From Microbulbifer elongatus (GTDB lineage Bacteria; Pseudomonadota; Gammaproteobacteria; Pseudomonadales; Cellvibrionaceae): a stretch of DNA of 64,000 nt. This document shows positions 56,806 through 64,000 of the stretch, in pieces. How positions within the stretch are numbered: the first letter of the stretch is position 1; the number at the start of each line of letters is the position of its first letter. Under the pieces are notes generated by a model. That model worked only from the letters and a program-made list of their open reading frames with translations, did no database searches and was not told the origin of the DNA. Location of the stretch: NCBI RefSeq assembly GCF_020524885.1, contig NZ_JAIVKJ010000001.1, positions 1,302,001 through 1,366,000 on the forward strand, written 5' to 3'. The position numbers and the translations under genes were made by a program.

Positions 56806-59448
56806 ATGTCCAAATTCAAGCGGCAGCCGCTCTACATCGCGGTTATGGCGGGAAGCCTTACATCAACGGCCATGGCGGCCCCGGATGAGGCGGTCAAGCA
56901 GGACGAAGTGGCACAGCGGGGACAGCCGGTTCTCGAGGAAGTGACAGTTACCGCACGTAACCGTACCGAAAGCCTCCAGGAGATCCCGGTGGCGATCAAT
57001 GCGTTCTCTGCAAAGGAGATTGAGCGCTCCGGTATGCAGGACTTGCGGGATGTAGTGCGCAGCTCCCCCGGTCTGGTCTACGACTCTTCAGGCACCATTG
57101 CCACCGGCGCAATCAGCATTCGCGGCATGAGCCAGCCGGGTCTGATTGGTGACGATACCAACGTGGCCATGTTTGTCGATGGGGTTTACGTTTCCGGCCG
57201 GGCCTCCACTTTTCTGCCCATGATGGGGCTGGAACGTATCGAGGTGGTACGCGGCCCACAATCGGCCATTTATGGCCGCAACGCTTTCTCCGGAGCCATG
57301 AACTACATCACCGCCAAGCCGGGTGGTGAGTTTGAAGGCAGGGTGGAGTTTACTGGTGGTGCTGAGGGGCAGTCTGGCGTCAATGCCCGAGTTGCCTCCC
57401 CGCTGGGCGACAAGCTGGCCTTTAGCCTGGATGTCGTCAATTCAGAATCCGGCTCCACGTTCAAGCACAAGGGCGAGTACCTGGGCGCGATCGACAACGA
57501 AAGCCAGCGCCTGCGACTACTGTTCAACCCCACCGATAACCTCGAATTCGACTTCACCGCTGCGCATGTGGATATGCAAGAGCATCACAATGCGGGCTAT
57601 GAGATCGAGAAAAACGCCGAGATACCCTTTGGCGAAATTTCCGATCCCACCCGTCCACCATTTTTGTGGCCGGTTGGCCAGGATGGTGTGTCTGGTCCGT
57701 TTGGTCCGTTTGGTCCTCCCGGTGAGTACAACACCTTTACCAATGAACTCACACCCGCTGGTATCGCCGCACTGACCGGTGAACCTACCGCTTACTATGG
57801 TGAGGCCAAGGCGGCTGATCCGGATGGGTTTGCCGGCAATGCCTTCGGTGTGACCAATAAATCTGACCTGTACAGCATGCGTGTCAACTGGGATGTGGGT
57901 AATGTGACCCTCACTTCCATTACCGCCGCAACTGATACAGAGACTCGCTCTTTGCAGGGTTATGAGAATGCCTATTTTGGTGCAACCATGGTGTTTGCGC
58001 CGGTGCTTCCAATTCAGAACGGCTTTTCTCCCGTCACTGCGACCGACGAGATGCCCAATTACATTGCGACGCTTAACCTGGGCGGTACCTCGGCGTATCT
58101 ACTTGGAGTGAACGCATATAACTACGGTGGTCAGCCTAACGATAACCGGGAGGCGATTAGTCAGGAATTCCGTATTCAGTCCAATGACTCTGGTCCGCTG
58201 CAGTGGAGTGCGGGTCTGCTATATTCGGAAACAGACCTGGATCAGTGGCTAAGCTCCAGCGCGTTGCCTGCCAGCGGCAGTCCGTTCGGCGATGAGATTA
58301 ACAGCACTACAATTGCTTATTCGATTCTAGCGGTCGATGAGAACGGTGATCCGCAGAAAATCACCCAGACTAACCACAGTACTGAGACGCAATCGGCGTT
58401 TGCTGCACTGGCTTACGACTTTACCGACAAGTTGAATGTTGGGGTTGAGGCGCGCTATACCAAGGAAGAAAAGGTTGCAGACAACGTACTGCACTTTACC
58501 GGTGCTCAAGGCCAGCAGGAAGGTAGCTGGGACTGGATCTCGCCCCGTCTGATTGCGACCTATATTTACGATGAATACACGACCTTCTACCTGAATATTG
58601 CGGAAGGTTCCAAGTCTGGCGGTATTAATGGTGGTACACCGCTGGAATCGGAGATTACTTACGACCCGGAAACAAACGTGACCTACGAGATCGGTGCCAA
58701 GCGCACAGTATTGGACGGTCGCGGTTACATGAACATCGCCGCTTACCAGGTGAACTGGGATGATCAGCAGATCCGTTCCTTCTCGCAGTTCAGCAATGGC
58801 GCCACCATTCCCGCGGCCATCGTGACCAATCTGGGTGAGGTAGAAATCCGCGGTGTGGAAGTCGAGACGGCTTTCCAGATTAGCGATAACTGGAGTTTCC
58901 ACTCCGCATATACCTTCAACGACGCTGAAGTGGTGAAGGGCATTCAGACCTTTAGCTATGGCTTTGTGGATTACGAGGCTATGGGACTGAATTCGACCAG
59001 TTATGACTACTGCGTTGATGTTTTGACGAACCCCTTTACCAGTGAGACAGGCTGCCTGGTTCCAAGTAACGGGGCACAGGTATCTGACGGTGACCTTTCC
59101 GGTAAGGAAATGGTCAACAACTATCGCAATACCTTCAATGCCGGTTTCCGCTACAAGCGCGATCTGGGTAATGGCGCTGAGTTTTACACCGATCTGAGTT
59201 CCGTGTGGAAGGACAAGCGCTATATCAACACCGTGAACACCCTGTGGATCGAAGATCATTGGGATGTGAACCTGATTGCCGGTATCGACGGCGACAACTG
59301 GTACGGCAAGTTGAGTGTCAAGAACCTGCTTGACGACGATACTCCCTCCAGTGCCTACCGTCCGTATATCTGGACCCAGGAACAGGCTCCAGCAATCATC
59401 AATCGTATGGGCCGCATGAGCAGCCTGAGTGTTGGCTATCGATTCTAA
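56806..59448 (+). CDS. TonB-dependent outer-membrane receptor 2
   Basis: An 880-residue receptor with a signal peptide (AVMAGSLTSTAMAA), TonB box EEVTVTARN (about 46-54), plug motifs IRGMSQPG, MFVDGVYV and ERIEVVRGPQSAIYGRNAFSG, and a barrel ending in LSVGYRF. It should import a large nutrient. A short GPFGPFGPPG repeat near residues 300-309 lies in an extracellular loop. It has the same type of plug as receptor 1 but is not a recent copy. Position after ahcY makes its link to the island uncertain; the upstream sites are the only hint. Confidence 0.92.
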   Translation: MSKFKRQPLYIAVMAGSLTSTAMAAPDEAVKQDEVAQRGQPVLEEVTVTARNRTESLQEIPVAINAFSAKEIERSGMQDLRDVVRSSPGLVYDSSGTIATGAISIRGMSQPGLIGDDTNVAMFVDGVYVSGRASTFLPMMGLERIEVVRGPQSAIYGRNAFSGAMNYITAKPGGEFEGRVEFTGGAEGQSGVNARVASPLGDKLAFSLDVVNSESGSTFKHKGEYLGAIDNESQRLRLLFNPTDNLEFDFTAAHVDMQEHHNAGYEIEKNAEIPFGEISDPTRPPFLWPVGQDGVSGPFGPFGPPGEYNTFTNELTPAGIAALTGEPTAYYGEAKAADPDGFAGNAFGVTNKSDLYSMRVNWDVGNVTLTSITAATDTETRSLQGYENAYFGATMVFAPVLPIQNGFSPVTATDEMPNYIATLNLGGTSAYLLGVNAYNYGGQPNDNREAISQEFRIQSNDSGPLQWSAGLLYSETDLDQWLSSSALPASGSPFGDEINSTTIAYSILAVDENGDPQKITQTNHSTETQSAFAALAYDFTDKLNVGVEARYTKEEKVADNVLHFTGAQGQQEGSWDWISPRLIATYIYDEYTTFYLNIAEGSKSGGINGGTPLESEITYDPETNVTYEIGAKRTVLDGRGYMNIAAYQVNWDDQQIRSFSQFSNGATIPAAIVTNLGEVEIRGVEVETAFQISDNWSFHSAYTFNDAEVVKGIQTFSYGFVDYEAMGLNSTSYDYCVDVLTNPFTSETGCLVPSNGAQVSDGDLSGKEMVNNYRNTFNAGFRYKRDLGNGAEFYTDLSSVWKDKRYINTVNTLWIEDHWDVNLIAGIDGDNWYGKLSVKNLLDDDTPSSAYRPYIWTQEQAPAIINRMGRMSSLSVGYRF

Positions 59449-59477
59449 GCGTTCTCGCAAAACGTAGTGTGTGACTT

Positions 59478-59500
59478 TGCCCGCTTCGGCGGGCATTTTT
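59478..59500 (+). terminator. rho-independent terminator after TonB receptor 2
   Basis: GCCCGC-TTCG-GCGGGC with a UUCG tetraloop, followed by ATTTTTA. Confidence 0.9.
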
Positions 59501-59787
59501 ATACCTGTCTGTTTTTCTCGCCTTGTAACTCCGCAGCTTTTTCCTCCATTTGCCACCGTTAGTCGGGCTAAGCATTTAATAGCAAATGAATTGGCTTGCA
59601 GTGGTAAAGACAGCTAATGCCTTTAAGCGGCAAAGTGGGAGTGTGGAAAATTGACGGCGATCAAAAGCCTGCCAACCGGTTAGAAGCCTGGAGGGGTAGG
59701 GGAGGGGTATTGAGAGTAGCGGTGAGAGGAGGAGCTGATGGCGGTATTGCTGGACTGCTCAGCAATACCGCGGGTTCAGTATAGTGA
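59501..59787. other. intergenic gap with a long inverted repeat
   Basis: Within the 339-base gap after TonB receptor 2 no gene is supported. GCGGTATTGCT (59741-59751) and AGCAATACCGC (59761-59771) form a perfect 11-bp stem with a 9-base loop. It lies 17-47 bases past the end of the leftward adenosine kinase gene and probably acts as its transcript end, although no T-run follows. Confidence 0.5.
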
Positions 59788-60789
59788 TCAAGCGGGAACC
59801 GGTTCCTGCAAGACTTCCTGATGCTGCTCAGGCTGGAGGCGCGGCCCAAACTGGGAGACAACTTTGCCAGCTGCGCGATTGGCAAGTCGCGCGGCGTATA
59901 CGAAATCATGGCCCTGGGTGATGGCGTAAAGGAACGCCCCAGCAAACATGTCGCCGGCTCCATTGCTATCCACGGCGGTAACAGGTGCAGATGGCACTCT
60001 TTGTGCGTTAACACCATCGAATACCAGTGCCCCCTCGGCGCCGAGAGTAATGGCAAAGGCGTCCGCATGCTGCTTGAGGCGTTCGGCCGCTTCTTCGGTC
60101 GTTGTTGCGCCGGTGAAGCCGATGGCCTCATCCCGGTTACAAAACAACAGGTCCACTCGCTCACCAATCATGTCCAGTAACCCGTCGCGGAAAAACTGAA
60201 CCATACCCGGGTCAGACAGGCTGATCGCCACCCGTGTTCCGGCCTCCCGGGCAATGCGCGCAGCTTCAATGGCGGCGGCACGTCCGGTCTCCGAGGTGAC
60301 CAGGTAGCCTTCAAGGTAGAGGTATTCGGCAGCGGCAATGGCTTCCGGGTGCAGCTCCTGGGTGGAAAGCGTTTCACTGATACCGAGGTAGGTCACCATG
60401 GTGCGTTCGGCGTCCGGTGTCACCATCACCAGGCATTTACCGGTATCACCGGCTTCCCGCAACAGCGCACGATGGTAATCAACGCCGGCATTCTCCAGGT
60501 CGTTGAGGTAGAAATCGCCATTTTCATCGGCAGCCACCTTACAGCTGTAAAAGGCATTCGCCCCGAAGTAACTGGCAGCAATCACCGTATTCGCGGCCGA
60601 TCCGCCGCTGGCGCGCTTGGCGGCGACCAGGTGGCCATCAAGTTGCGCGAGCAGCTGTTGCTGACGTTCGCTATCAGCCAACGTCATCAGGCCCTTTTCG
60701 ACATTCAGCGTCAGCAGATCCCGGTCGGACACTTCAATCTCCGTATCCACCAGGGCCGCGCCCAGTCCATAAACATGATATTTGCTCAT
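59788..60789 (-). CDS. PfkB-family sugar kinase, adenosine kinase-like
   Basis: A 333-residue ribokinase-family protein. It has the N-terminal GAALVDTEIEV, GGSAANT (62-68) and the C-terminal PfkB signature DSNGAGDMFAGAF with the catalytic Asp. Next to ahcY and a MetE-like gene the likely substrate is adenosine, whose removal pulls SAH hydrolysis forward. Other nucleosides or sugars are not excluded. Its ATG overlaps the stop of the preceding gene by four bases, and it is last in the leftward operon 62525-59788. Confidence 0.85.
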   Translation of the reverse strand: MSKYHVYGLGAALVDTEIEVSDRDLLTLNVEKGLMTLADSERQQQLLAQLDGHLVAAKRASGGSAANTVIAASYFGANAFYSCKVAADENGDFYLNDLENAGVDYHRALLREAGDTGKCLVMVTPDAERTMVTYLGISETLSTQELHPEAIAAAEYLYLEGYLVTSETGRAAAIEAARIAREAGTRVAISLSDPGMVQFFRDGLLDMIGERVDLLFCNRDEAIGFTGATTTEEAAERLKQHADAFAITLGAEGALVFDGVNAQRVPSAPVTAVDSNGAGDMFAGAFLYAITQGHDFVYAARLANRAAGKVVSQFGPRLQPEQHQEVLQEPVPA

Positions 60790-61400
60790 TGGCTTGCCTC
60801 ATCTTTCATTCTGATGCTTTTGGGGCACGCGGGGTGATCTTGGGTAACAAGTTTCATATAACAGTGGCCGGCAAATCGTGCGGGGACATCCAATGGCGTT
60901 TCCAGAACGGGTAACTGCCAAATTTCGTCGTCGGCACGCAAAGGTGTACATAGCCAGGATGGGCCATCCTGCTGGGGGAGGGCGACCATGGGCGGTAACG
61001 CCACGCCTTTGAGGAGGCTTTGCTGCAGTGCGGTGAGCGGCAGTATCGATTCACCATCAGGCACCCCAAATAGCGTTGCCAGTCCCGCGCCGGACTTTAA
61101 CTTTAGCCACAGCTCGCCATTGGGCTCGCCGTTATCGTCGAGACATTCGAGTGCGTGTACCTCCAGTGCGTCAATCGTCGCGGAGGGCTTGCACAAAATA
61201 AATGCGGTGTAGCTTTCCGGTGTGTGCTCGGGCAGAGGGGACTGCTGTTGGAAACAAGTGTTCAGTGTGTCCAGTATCCCGTTATCTACCCGGTCGCGAT
61301 AAAAATGAACCCGGATTTGACCCGGGCTCAGAGGTGCGGCCGGGTTAAGGCGCAACTGCAACCATCGGACCCGGCTTTGAAGTGTATTGGTCGGTTGCAC
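60786..61400 (-). CDS. unknown protein in the methyl-cycle operon
   Basis: A 204-residue protein with no recognised family, signal peptide or membrane segment. It begins at GTG 61400, 12 bases after the MetE-like stop and behind GAGGG, and ends overlapping the adenosine kinase-like start by four bases. The tight fit implies it works with the methyl cycle. Mixed alpha/beta pattern; the segment ATIDALEVHALECLDDNGE and a C-terminal GHCYMKLVTQDHPACP could be core strands. No function is proposed. Confidence 0.65.
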   Translation of the reverse strand: MQPTNTLQSRVRWLQLRLNPAAPLSPGQIRVHFYRDRVDNGILDTLNTCFQQQSPLPEHTPESYTAFILCKPSATIDALEVHALECLDDNGEPNGELWLKLKSGAGLATLFGVPDGESILPLTALQQSLLKGVALPPMVALPQQDGPSWLCTPLRADDEIWQLPVLETPLDVPARFAGHCYMKLVTQDHPACPKSIRMKDEASQ

Positions 61401-61412
61401 GAATTCCCTCGC

Positions 61413-62525
61413 TTAGCCAAATTGGTTTCTCAAGGATTGTGCAGCCAAGCACATGGAATTGATTTTACGGAAAGCAAAATCTCGCTCCAGGAACCACATA
61501 CCGCAATCGGGTGCCAGGCTGATGCGCTCTTTGGGTATCACTTCCATCGCATCGATCACCAGCTTGCGAATGGCCTCGATCTCTTCTACCTGCCCCTGAG
61601 GATCCAGGTTGAGGACACCAATGGCTACCAGCTTATTGCCCACCGACTGCAAGAAGTCTGGGGTATGACCCGGCTGCGCGTATTCGGTATGAATGGCGTC
61701 GATGTCCGATTCCGCGATCAGGGAGACTGCCTTGGGGTAAATCGGGCTCGGTTCTTTCAGGGCAATGTTCTTGGAATAGCCGTAGCACACGTGCACAGAT
61801 GTCAAACAGTCAACGCCACGGACCATGCGATTAATGGCCTCTACGGCAAAGTCCTGGCACTGACTGTAGCGGAAGTGCACTTCGGGCTCGTCGATCTGGA
61901 TCAGATCAACACCTGCCGCCGCTAGCGCTTTCAGTTCCTGGTTAAGGGCGTCGGCAATAGCGAAGCAGAGCGAGGCCTGGTCCGGGTAAACGCCCATGTC
62001 CACCAATCGGTATGACAGGGTTACCGGTCCGATCACTGTGATTTTGCTGCGCTTGGCAGCGAAGCGTTTCAGGAAAGGAATGTCGCTGACCACCATCGGG
62101 CCCGGCCACTGAATTTTCTCCCGCACCGCGGGGAATAGCACCTTGTGCACCTGCTTGGGGGCACTGTCTTTCTGCAGATCGGCACCGACATTGGTGGCCT
62201 TCTGCTTCATTTTCAGGTATTCGGTGATGTCGTTGTGGAAATTGGTAAACTCCGCCGGATTTTCCTGATCAATTCCCTGCAGATTATAGAAGTGGCCGCT
62301 AAAGGTCTGTCGGCGCACTTCACCGTCGGTAGCGAATGTCATCCCGGCCAGGTTCTGGTCATAAATTGCCAGTCGCGCAGCGTCGTCAATGGCTGCGGGA
62401 AGCAGTTCCGGCTCCACATTCCACCAGGTTCCTTCTTTCTGATATACCTTGTCGTGATCGGCCAGCCACCGTGGCTTTACGTAACTGCCTACCAACTGCG
62501 TTGGAAATAGATCGGTCTTCCACAT
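61413..62525 (-). CDS. core-MetE (MetE C-terminal domain-like) methyltransferase
   Basis: A 370-residue protein corresponding to only the catalytic C-terminal half of cobalamin-independent methionine synthase. The zinc ligands are present: His and Cys in SVHVCYGYS, a Glu in TEYAQPGHTPDF, and Cys in LAPDCGMWFLER. The N-terminal half of full MetE is missing. Such core-MetE proteins methylate homocysteine with a donor other than triglutamyl-methylTHF. With metK, ahcY and the adenosine kinase-like gene nearby, regeneration of methionine from homocysteine is the natural role. Confidence 0.85.
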   Translation of the reverse strand: MWKTDLFPTQLVGSYVKPRWLADHDKVYQKEGTWWNVEPELLPAAIDDAARLAIYDQNLAGMTFATDGEVRRQTFSGHFYNLQGIDQENPAEFTNFHNDITEYLKMKQKATNVGADLQKDSAPKQVHKVLFPAVREKIQWPGPMVVSDIPFLKRFAAKRSKITVIGPVTLSYRLVDMGVYPDQASLCFAIADALNQELKALAAAGVDLIQIDEPEVHFRYSQCQDFAVEAINRMVRGVDCLTSVHVCYGYSKNIALKEPSPIYPKAVSLIAESDIDAIHTEYAQPGHTPDFLQSVGNKLVAIGVLNLDPQGQVEEIEAIRKLVIDAMEVIPKERISLAPDCGMWFLERDFAFRKINSMCLAAQSLRNQFG

Positions 62526-62660
62526 GATTGAATACCCCAGTTTATGCGGCCCGTCCTGCGGTCCTTTTTATGTTTGAGAGTGTATTGTCGGGCTCCGGGT
62601 GCATATGCTCCCGGGCGCGCGCAAATATGGGCGGCGATGTGCCGCCACAATAAATTGCGT

Positions 62661-62900
62661 TTAGCTTGCTGCGCTAACGAAGCGATCATGCTCACTGATT
62701 GTTGGTAGATCAGCGACGGCAATACCATGCCACTTATCTCCTTCCTCGGGCAGCATCACCGGGATGCCGGCCACGATCGGGTACTGGCGTCCGCAATCAC
62801 TGCAACCCAGCCAGTCGTGCTTGATTTCTGTTAGCACACCTTTTTCCTCACGGGTGCAGTGGGGGCAGCGCAGAATTTCGATGTATTTTTGTGTATTCAT
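62661..62900 (-). CDS. Trm112-like small zinc protein
   Basis: A 79-residue protein with LRCPHC and LGCSDCGRQYPIVAGIPVML, the paired CxxC zinc site and tail of the Trm112/UPF0434 family. These act as stabilising partners of methyltransferases or in tetraacyldisaccharide kinase operons. Here it precedes the core-MetE gene by 135 bases and follows a PucC-like gene by 37. ATG 62900 starts the conserved part; upstream starts overlap the transporter gene. Confidence 0.85.
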   Translation of the reverse strand: MNTQKYIEILRCPHCTREEKGVLTEIKHDWLGCSDCGRQYPIVAGIPVMLPEEGDKWHGIAVADLPTISEHDRFVSAAS

Positions 62901-62937
62901 GATATCTCTCCCGTTATGGGTATTGCCTTGAAATAGG

Positions 62938-64000
62938 TTATGCCTGTGCAGGTATTCCGGTATCTGGCTCGCCATCTGCACCGGCCTGAAGACCTTCGAT
63001 GGTAACGTTGCGCACCACCAGGAAGCTGAAAACAACCATCAGTGCCTGCAACACAAATATGAGTGCGAAGGCGATGTTGGCTGTCAATACTTCGCTCTCT
63101 ACCAGCAGGGAATAGAGGCCGCCGCTAACGGTGAAGGAGAGGAACAGGCCGATGACCTGGCCCAGGCTCCAAAGGCCCAGATAGCGGCTTTCCTGGCCTT
63201 CGACCGTCATGTCGGCCATAAAACTGATAGAAGGGAATACCAGCAGGCCCAGGGCAAAAGCGCTGAAGCAGTAGAAAACATTGAAGAGGGTCAGGTTTTG
63301 CAGCCAGGCAGCCCAGGCGAGTAGCGCGAATCCGACAATGGAAAGAGTGGCACCGATTGCCAGCAGTCGCTTGCCAAAGTCCATTGGCAGGGTTTTCTCA
63401 TTTTCTACGGAAAACCCCGCTGCTTTCTTTGCCTGGATACGCTTTTTCGCAGTGACACCGACAAAGATACCGCAGGCCGCCATACCGAGAGTCTGTATGC
63501 CGTTATAAAAACGCTGGTAAATCGTTGATTCACCTGCGGCCAGGCCAAAGAGGTCGTTTGCCCAGAGTTCCTGCAGCATATCCTGTAGAAATACAGCCAG
63601 CAGCGAAAAGATGATGAATACAAAAAACAGCAGTGCCTGGCGGTTGTAGGCGAGTACCGCCATTGACTCTTTCATTGGCTCCAGCAACTTTACCGGCTTC
63701 GATGGATTGATTTTGATTTCCTGAAGCTGCTCCTTGGTGAGAGGCGTTTCCAGTTTTATCAATCCAAGTACGGTAATGCTTATCATCACCAGTGGCGTCA
63801 GGTTGTAGAGATCCTGCATGGCCTCCAGGCTGTACACCGGCATGAGAAGGCCAAATACCCAGGCCCAGCCAGCCATGGCCAGAGCCTGCACTGTCCAGGT
63901 GAGGGTGACGACACGGGAGCGGCTCTCTTTGGTGGTGACATCGTTCAGCAGGTCCAGGAAGACATTTGCTTGCATGGCAATGCAGATACCGAAAGCGCAG
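62938..64000 (-). CDS. PucC-like MFS membrane protein (5' end outside window)
   Basis: The frame is open to base 64000, so the N-terminus is missing; 354 codons are visible. The protein has about nine helices. FGICIAMQANVFLDLLNDVTTKESR and VFLQDMLQELWANDLFGLAAGEST follow the PucC (bacteriochlorophyll/light-harvesting) family, where the matching parts read Q-T-A-x-LAL-x-DL and LQDVLLEP-GGE. PucC proteins handle chlorophyll-type pigments in phototrophs; no photosynthesis genes are seen here. A general MFS role next to methyl-cycle genes is the safer reading. Confidence 0.68.
   Translation of the reverse strand, partial: CAFGICIAMQANVFLDLLNDVTTKESRSRVVTLTWTVQALAMAGWAWVFGLLMPVYSLEAMQDLYNLTPLVMISITVLGLIKLETPLTKEQLQEIKINPSKPVKLLEPMKESMAVLAYNRQALLFFVFIIFSLLAVFLQDMLQELWANDLFGLAAGESTIYQRFYNGIQTLGMAACGIFVGVTAKKRIQAKKAAGFSVENEKTLPMDFGKRLLAIGATLSIVGFALLAWAAWLQNLTLFNVFYCFSAFALGLLVFPSISFMADMTVEGQESRYLGLWSLGQVIGLFLSFTVSGGLYSLLVESEVLTANIAFALIFVLQALMVVFSFLVVRNVTIEGLQAGADGEPDTGIPAQA

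Noticed and set aside
57690-57725. Tandem repeat encoding GPFGPFGPPG in TonB receptor 2
   Set aside because: Only two to three short units inside a barrel loop; a local coding feature rather than a mobile or regulatory repeat.
59661-60167. Open frame of 168 residues on the minus strand at the kinase 3' end
   Set aside because: It overlaps the PfkB gene out of frame and has a composition typical of a shadow frame.
1-64000. CRISPR array, tRNA, rRNA, insertion sequence or prophage
   Set aside because: No direct-repeat array, cloverleaf-like gene, transposase or phage gene could be recognised on either strand.

Overview
The window comes from a Gram-negative bacterium, most likely a marine gammaproteobacterium. 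Supporting signs are two long TonB-dependent receptors, a metK/ahcY pair of gammaproteobacterial look, compact intergenic regions and moderately GC-rich coding sequence. The genus is not decided by anything visible. No rRNA, tRNA, CRISPR array, phage or IS element was seen. About 54 protein genes were found; the first and last run off the window.

From 1 to about 51.8 kb lies one catabolic island. Two gene types stand out. The SDRs at 8161-8967 and 34870-35667 resemble plant chlorophyll b reductase (NOL/NYC1). The proteins at 13992-14738 and 32609-33424 resemble plant red chlorophyll catabolite reductase (RCCR). Each pair sits with a two-domain nitrilase-like hydrolase and an MFS transporter, so the island holds two diverged copies of an SDR/MFS/nitrilase/RCCR module. 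A Rieske oxygenase (50652-51827), a FAD monooxygenase, a rubredoxin-rubredoxin reductase fusion, a flavin reductase, an exported alpha/beta hydrolase and a RedY/HapK-like protein accompany them.

The remaining island genes form a logical lower pathway for substituted maleimide or maleate rings, the monopyrrole fragments of linear tetrapyrroles. Three PuuE/NodB-like hydrolases could open cyclic imides. Two isochorismatase-family and two nitrilase-family amidases could hydrolyse the half-amide. Two maleate isomerase-like proteins could isomerise the diacid. Four CaiB-type CoA-transferases, a MaoC hydratase and acyl-CoA dehydrogenases could prepare CoA esters. Four C-C lyases (CitE, two HMG-CoA-lyase-like, one PEP mutase/ICL type) could then yield acetyl-, propionyl-CoA and pyruvate-level products. 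My working hypothesis is a bacterial chlorophyll/phyllobilin (or other linear tetrapyrrole) degradation system. This is inference from family content, not proof.

Two regulatory signals tie the island together. An AT-rich motif (TATAWCAWT, often inside a TGTTATAACA palindrome) occurs in the divergent promoter regions and in front of the gntR-type regulator at 38322-39104, suggesting a GntR regulon. FNR-like dyads (WTGAN-N4-NTCAW) occur at five places, and a Crp/Fnr protein with an FNR-type recognition helix is encoded at 1029-1718.

From 52 kb to the end the content changes. It holds a sodium:solute symporter, then the activated-methyl cycle: metK behind a perfect 22-bp palindrome, ahcY, a second TonB receptor, an adenosine kinase-like PfkB protein, an unknown protein and a core-MetE methyltransferase. 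A Trm112-like zinc protein and a PucC-like MFS protein close the window.
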